Shown one piece after another: positions 6,860 to 9,942 of a DNA stretch of 9,942 bases. The stretch spans positions 1 to 9,942 of the forward strand of contig JAITMN010000272.1 of the NCBI GenBank assembly GCA_031277355.1. Direction: 5' to 3'. The position numbers and the translations under genes were made by a program. This stretch comes from Nevskiaceae bacterium. GTDB lineage: Bacteria; Pseudomonadota; Gammaproteobacteria; Steroidobacterales; Steroidobacteraceae. The notes beneath the pieces were generated by a model. It was not told the DNA's origin, did not search any database, and worked only from the letters and a program-made list of their open reading frames with translations. Each line of letters begins with the position of its first letter. Position 1 is the first letter of the stretch.

Positions 6860-6864
6860 GTACC
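6847..6864. promoter_or_regulatory. GTAC inverted repeat, antitoxin operator candidate
   Basis: GGTACG-CAATAA-CGTACC is a perfect 6-6-6 inverted repeat, 28 bases before the antitoxin start. Its two GTAC cores are 12 bp apart centre to centre. From memory, YefM-YoeB operators of enterobacteria use paired palindromes with a TGTACA core at about this spacing, so this is probably the autoregulatory site of the pair. The resemblance is visible; binding is inferred. Confidence 0.6.
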
Positions 6865-6879
6865 ATGTGAATCCTGAAC

Positions 6880-6885
6880 AGGAGG
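6880..6885 (+). promoter_or_regulatory. Strong ribosome binding site of antitoxin
   Basis: AGGAGG with a 7-base spacer to the ATG at 6893. It is a near-perfect Shine-Dalgarno, much stronger than others in the window, and fits the need to make antitoxin in excess over toxin. Confidence 0.75.
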
Positions 6886-6892
6886 GCCGACC

Positions 6893-7135
6893 ATGAGCGT
6901 ACTGACTGCAAGTGCCGCGCGTGCCAATCTATATCGGCTGATAGACCAGGCAGCCGCTTCGCATCAGCCCATCCGTATCGCTGGCAAAAAGGCCAGCGCA
7001 GTGCTTCTATCCACGGAAGATTGGGAAGCGATACAGGAAACGCTCTACCTGCTTTCGATCCCTGGTATGCGCGAATCAATCAATAAAGGCCGCGCGGAGC
7101 CGTTGACCAAGAGCGCCAAGGAATTGCGCTGGTGA
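6893..7135 (+). CDS. yefM: YefM/Phd-family antitoxin
   Basis: An 80-residue type II antitoxin that would bind and neutralise the downstream YoeB-like toxin and repress its own promoter. The N-terminal Phd/YefM DNA-binding fold spans about 1-50: LTASAARANLYRLIDQAAAS, then the IRIAGKKASAVLLSTEDWEAI block with the family's xxVLLSxEDW signature at 37-44. The C-terminal part (about 51-80, including LYLLSIPGMRESI and ending in ELRW) is the flexible toxin-binding arm. The start is fixed by AGGAGG at 6880-6885. The stop codon overlaps the toxin start by four bases (GTGA), the usual coupling. An AAGGAA at 7118-7123 inside this gene serves as the toxin's ribosome binding site. Codons such as AAA, ATA and CTA are more frequent than in flanking genes, hinting at lateral origin. 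Confidence 0.93.
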   Translation: MSVLTASAARANLYRLIDQAAASHQPIRIAGKKASAVLLSTEDWEAIQETLYLLSIPGMRESINKGRAEPLTKSAKELRW

Positions 7136-7395
7136 GCTGGCGCGTCGTCTACGCAAAGCACGCGCAGAAAGACGCGAAGAAACTGGCCTCTGTGGGGCTG
7201 AAAAACAAGGCGCTGGAACTGCTGGCGATCCTGGCGGCTGCCCCCTTTCAGAACCCTCCGCCATATGAAAAGCTCGTGGGGGACTTGACGGGTAGCTACT
7301 CGCGCCGCATCAACATACAGCACCGACTCGTGTACGAAGTGTTCAGCAAGCAGCGTACAGTTCGCGTGCTTCGCATGTGGTCGCACCACGAGTAG
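7132..7395 (+). CDS. yoeB: Txe/YoeB-family toxin (ribosome-dependent mRNA interferase)
   Basis: An 87-residue RelE-superfamily toxin that would cut mRNA in the ribosomal A site when freed from its antitoxin. Alignment by eye with E. coli YoeB (84 residues) places the catalytic residues E46 (PYEKL) and R65 (in HRLVY) at the same numbers. The conserved G-x-x-SRRI-x-x-x-HRLVY block is at 54-68. The C-terminal catalytic pair, HY in YoeB, reads H85-H86 here (RMWSHHE), so the terminal tyrosine appears replaced by histidine. The start is a GTG overlapping the antitoxin stop, with AAGGAA 8 bases upstream; the weaker start codon may hold toxin output below antitoxin. The gene is complete and in frame. 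Downstream it faces the lactate permease gene convergently. Confidence 0.93.
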   Translation: MSWRVVYAKHAQKDAKKLASVGLKNKALELLAILAAAPFQNPPPYEKLVGDLTGSYSRRINIQHRLVYEVFSKQRTVRVLRMWSHHE

Positions 7396-7463
7396 CGGTC
7401 GTATTGAGCTTGCCCTTGCCGCGCGGCGGCGGATGATGCGAGCGCCAATGCCTCTCGCGGCTC

Positions 7464-7516
7464 AAGCCTCCCCACGCTTCAAAGCGCCTGCGCAACCTTG
7501 AAACGTGGGGGGGCTT
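7464..7516. terminator. Large imperfect hairpin between convergent genes
   Basis: AAGCCTCCCCACG (7464-7476) pairs with CGTGGGGGGGCTT (7504-7516) over 13 positions, with a single T-G pair. After one C-A mismatch the stem continues with TTCAA (7478-7482) and TTGAA (7498-7502). The loop contains a further GCG/CGC mini-stem (7484-7486 and 7491-7493). It sits between the toxin stop (7395) and the lactate permease stop (7535), so it can act as a two-way transcription barrier. Neither side carries a real T-tract, so a mobile REP/MITE-like origin is an alternative. Confidence 0.55.
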
Positions 7517-7534
7517 ATCCCTTCCCGGCGATCT

Positions 7535-9157
7535 TCAATAACTCGGAATCATCCAGGTCAGCACATGCTGCTGCAGGAACACCATGATGCCCAGTATCAC
7601 GGTGAAGATGATCGAATGGATGAACGTGCGACGGAAGATCACCGATTCATGCCCCTTCAGATCAGACACCGCCACGCCGATGGCGATGTTCTGCGGCGAG
7701 ATCATCTTCGCGAATACGCCGCCGGATGAGTTCGTGGCCGCCATCAACACCGGATCGAAGTTCAATTGCCGGGCCGCCACCACCTGCAGATTGCCGAACA
7801 GCGCGTTGCCCGATGAATCCGAGCCCGACAGGAACACCGCGAGCCAACCCAGGAACGCCGACAGCAGCGGGAACAGTGCGCCCGATGCGGCAACGCCCAT
7901 GCCCAGCGTGTAGGTGAGGCCCGAGTAGTTCATCAGGTATGCAAGGCCCACGATGGCGCACACGGTCAGCCCCGGCAGCATCACGTGTCGCAGGGCGACG
8001 CCGAACGCCTTGGCAAAACCGCTCAGGTTCTGACCCACCGCGAACGTGGTGATGAGCGCCGTGACCAGAATGGCGGTGCCGGTGGCGAAGGGCTGCCAGT
8101 TCCAAATGGCCGTGTAGGTGTCTTGATACACCGTGCGGAAGACCACGTTGTGCAGCCCCGGCCATGCGATGTTCTGCTGCCAGATGGAAGCGATCTTCAG
8201 TTCGGTCCAGAACATCACCAGCACGCACATGATGATCCACGGCATCCAGCCCTGCCACGGCTTCACATGCGCATGCGGCGCGTTGGGGTCTTCGGTGGGG
8301 CGAATCAGCGCAAATTCAGCATTCGGCGCAGGCTTCCACACCTTCAGGAACAGCACGGTGGCGATCAGCGCCGAGCCGGCCGAGATCACGTCGGTGAGTT
8401 CATAGGTCAGATAGTTCGAGGAGATGAACTGACCCAGCGCGAACGCGCCGCCGGACACCAGCAGCACCGGGAACAATTCGCGTACCGACTTCATGCCGCC
8501 GAACATTGCCATCACGTAGAAGGGCAGCAACAGCGCGAAGAAGGGCAATTGGCGGCCCACCATCGCGCCCAGCACATGCGCGTCGTGGCCGGTGACGCCC
8601 GCCAGCGTGGTGATCGGAACGCCCAGCGAACCGAAGGCCACCGGCGCGGTGTTGAAGATCAGCGCATAGACCACCGCGTCGAGCGACTTGAACCCCAGCA
8701 GGATCAGCAGTGAAGCGGTGATCGCCACCGGTGCGCCGAAGCCGGCCACGCCTTCCAGCAGCGAGCCGAAGCCGTAGCCGATCACGATCAGCACGATGCG
8801 TCTGTCGTTGGGCAGGCTTTCGAGCACCCAGCGCCGGAAGGCGTCGAAACGCCCGGATTGCAGCGCGATGTTGTAGAGCGTCAGCGCCGCCAGCACGATC
8901 CACATGATGGGCCACAACGCGAATGTGATGCCCGCAGCGGTGGAGTTCAAAGCCAGTCCCACCGGCATCTTCCACGCCGTAACCGCCACGATCAGCGCCG
9001 AGATCAGACCCGCCAGTGACGCCTGCCAGGCCGGACGTTGCAACACACCCAACATCACCAGCACCACGATGATCGGGATGGACGCCACCAGGAAGGACAA
9101 CCCCAGGCTGTCGCCGATCGGAGTGAGTAGCTGATGAAACATGCCGTCTTCGCTCAT
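7535..9157 (-). CDS. lctP: L-lactate permease (LctP/LldP family)
   Basis: An inner-membrane secondary transporter of the lactate permease family (TC 2.A.14) that takes up lactate, and in characterised members also glycolate, with protons. At 540 residues it matches E. coli LldP (551). Hydrophobic segments run along the whole chain from about residue 19 to the C-terminus. Family blocks are present: GSLLEGVAGFGAPVAI at 131-146, NTAPVAFGSLGVPI at 169-182, a LSGSDSSGNALFGNLQ block in the C-terminal third, and SSGGVFAKMISPQNIAIGV near the end. The ATG at 9157 is chosen because GGAG lies at 9166-9169 with an 8-base spacer and because it removes an unrelated N-terminal extension that overlaps the upstream gene. 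Only 2 bases separate it from that gene's stop, so both are cotranscribed. No lactate dehydrogenase or LldR regulator is in the window. Confidence 0.95.
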   Translation of the reverse strand: MSEDGMFHQLLTPIGDSLGLSFLVASIPIIVVLVMLGVLQRPAWQASLAGLISALIVAVTAWKMPVGLALNSTAAGITFALWPIMWIVLAALTLYNIALQSGRFDAFRRWVLESLPNDRRIVLIVIGYGFGSLLEGVAGFGAPVAITASLLILLGFKSLDAVVYALIFNTAPVAFGSLGVPITTLAGVTGHDAHVLGAMVGRQLPFFALLLPFYVMAMFGGMKSVRELFPVLLVSGGAFALGQFISSNYLTYELTDVISAGSALIATVLFLKVWKPAPNAEFALIRPTEDPNAPHAHVKPWQGWMPWIIMCVLVMFWTELKIASIWQQNIAWPGLHNVVFRTVYQDTYTAIWNWQPFATGTAILVTALITTFAVGQNLSGFAKAFGVALRHVMLPGLTVCAIVGLAYLMNYSGLTYTLGMGVAASGALFPLLSAFLGWLAVFLSGSDSSGNALFGNLQVVAARQLNFDPVLMAATNSSGGVFAKMISPQNIAIGVAVSDLKGHESVIFRRTFIHSIIFTVILGIMVFLQQHVLTWMIPSY

Positions 9158-9159
9158 TT

Positions 9160-9942
9160 TTATTTCTCCGTAAAGATCGAATCGAAGTCCAATTGATTGG
9201 GCGATTGCGTCTGACCCGGCAGGTCGGCGGGCAGATCGGGATTGCGCATCTGGTGCCAGGTCTTGCCGCTCTCGCCCGGCAGGCGAATCGTCGTTGTGTC
9301 GCCTTCGCCGGGCATCTGCACGGCGGTGTTGCAGTCCCAGTGGCGGATGCGATAACCGGCGTCGGCCTGCGCGGTGGCGCGGCTCCACGTGTACACCGCG
9401 TTCAAGGGTTTGAGCAGGCTCACCGGATCGTAAAATGTGACCTGCGCGATCAGACGCGGCGCGCCATCGGCTTCGGTGACGAGTTCGTAAGTCTCAACCA
9501 GTTCCATCTCGTTGGAATAGGGCGGATAGCCGCGAAAGTAATCTGCCGGCCACATCGCATTGGTCCAGACCACCAGCTTGTTGCCCGCCCAGAAGCCGAT
9601 GCTGTCGCCGTCGGCGGTGTGCGAGCCCTCGATGTTCTTGTGCTCCTGGTCGATGTAGATGCGGCGCGTTTCATTGGCCAGATCGTTCATCCACCACGAC
9701 TGCGTGGGCGTATTGACGAACTCACGCACATAAGGCTCCAGCAGCCAGCGCACCGGACCTGCCGCTTCGCAGAACGTCAGACGGTCAAACGGCTGCTCGT
9801 TGTACTTGCGCATGTTTTCGCGGCGCTGCTTGAAGGCCGCTTCATACGCCGGCGTGAATACGCCCTCCTTGACCACGCCGCCGGCGCTCAGGCCGGCCGG
9901 CGGCGGCCCCTCGAAAAAAGACGAATCGGGGCCGCGCACGAG
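9160..9942 (-). CDS. Uncharacterised protein, N-terminus cut by window edge
   Basis: 260 residues are visible, ending IFTEK; the frame is open through the right edge, so the true start and any signal peptide are outside. I do not recognise a characterised family. It resembles a group of uncharacterised proteobacterial proteins with a proline-rich start (FFEGPPPAGL), a FTPAYEAAFKQRR segment, a Cys-containing LTFCEAAGPVRWLLEP segment, and a core of alternating strands with R-R-I-Y-I-D, then GDSIGFWAGNKLVVWTN. In those proteins, as I remember them, this reads G-x-S-x-G-x-W-E-G-D-T-L-V-V-D-T, so the acidic positions differ here. No catalytic motif, membrane segment or cofactor site is evident. 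The composition rich in W, Y and short strands suggests a beta-rich, probably secreted or periplasmic fold. It lies 2 bases before lctP in the same operon. Confidence 0.75.
   Translation of the reverse strand, partial: LVRGPDSSFFEGPPPAGLSAGGVVKEGVFTPAYEAAFKQRRENMRKYNEQPFDRLTFCEAAGPVRWLLEPYVREFVNTPTQSWWMNDLANETRRIYIDQEHKNIEGSHTADGDSIGFWAGNKLVVWTNAMWPADYFRGYPPYSNEMELVETYELVTEADGAPRLIAQVTFYDPVSLLKPLNAVYTWSRATAQADAGYRIRHWDCNTAVQMPGEGDTTTIRLPGESGKTWHQMRNPDLPADLPGQTQSPNQLDFDSIFTEK
9166..9169 (-). promoter_or_regulatory. Ribosome binding site of lctP
   Basis: GGAG on the minus strand, 8 bases before the ATG at 9157 and inside the last codons of the upstream gene. It decides the lctP start against longer in-frame candidates. 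Confidence 0.65.

Noticed and set aside
6586..6877. Open frames on both strands across the tRNA, reading GGIRTHGSREGTPVFKTGA (minus) and VAERFMAPVLKTGVPSREP (plus)
   Set aside because: These are translations of the tRNA-Ser gene itself, a well-known database artefact. The plus-strand frame has an AGGAG upstream, but it runs through the tRNA and has no protein-family signal.
6671..7535. Integrative element with direct att repeats of the tRNA 3' end
   Set aside because: I looked for a second copy of the T-arm/acceptor sequence downstream and saw none, and no integrase is present; only compositional evidence remains.
9158..9388. N-terminal extension of the lactate permease frame up to 9388
   Set aside because: The extension is Arg-rich, overlaps the upstream gene out of frame, and the ATG at 9157 has a proper Shine-Dalgarno and gives the family length.
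1..9942. CRISPR array, transposon ends or a new defence island
   Set aside because: No regularly spaced repeats, transposase, nuclease/helicase cluster or reverse transcriptase was seen on either strand.

Overview
The window reads as a GC-rich proteobacterial chromosome segment, most likely from a gammaproteobacterium of the Xanthomonadales/Nevskiales type. This is inferred from gene content, codon use, the CstA-YbdD pair, LctP and an encoded-CCA tRNA; no marker fixes the genus. It holds ten genes: nine protein genes (two cut by the window edges) and one tRNA.

Left block (1-4740, minus strand): a tightly packed run transcribed right to left. The order is a CstA-family pyruvate/peptide transporter, a 66-residue YbdD/YjiX protein, a DacB-type D-Ala-D-Ala carboxypeptidase/endopeptidase (PBP4, family S13), and an MFS permease that runs off the left edge. 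The junctions are an 8-base overlap, a 28-base overlap and a 1-base gap, so this looks like one translationally coupled operon. Pairing CstA with a peptidoglycan-trimming enzyme is the most suggestive gene-context observation here.

Centre (4741-6670): a 202-base divergent intergenic region contains a 9-bp inverted repeat, a 13-bp tandem duplication and a 13-bp palindrome lying inside a candidate promoter. It drives a 552-residue thiamine-diphosphate enzyme of the acetolactate synthase/oxalyl-CoA decarboxylase superfamily whose substrate cannot be read from sequence. A hairpin follows it, then tRNA-Ser(UGA).

Accessory insert (about 6761-7534, plus strand): a YefM/YoeB-type toxin-antitoxin pair lies directly downstream of the tRNA, with a GTAC-core inverted-repeat operator and a strong ribosome binding site. 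Its composition is visibly less GC-rich than its neighbours, which suggests lateral gain. A large imperfect hairpin separates it from the convergent right block.

Right block (7535-9942, minus strand): an L-lactate permease (LctP/LldP) preceded, with a 2-base gap, by the C-terminal part of an uncharacterised protein.

Three genes (CstA, LctP, the ThDP enzyme) belong to families handling pyruvate, lactate or other 2-oxo acids, so overflow-carboxylate metabolism is a plausible theme, but this is inference. I see no CRISPR array, transposase, integrase or recognisable new defence system. The toxin-antitoxin pair is a known family with one unusual residue.
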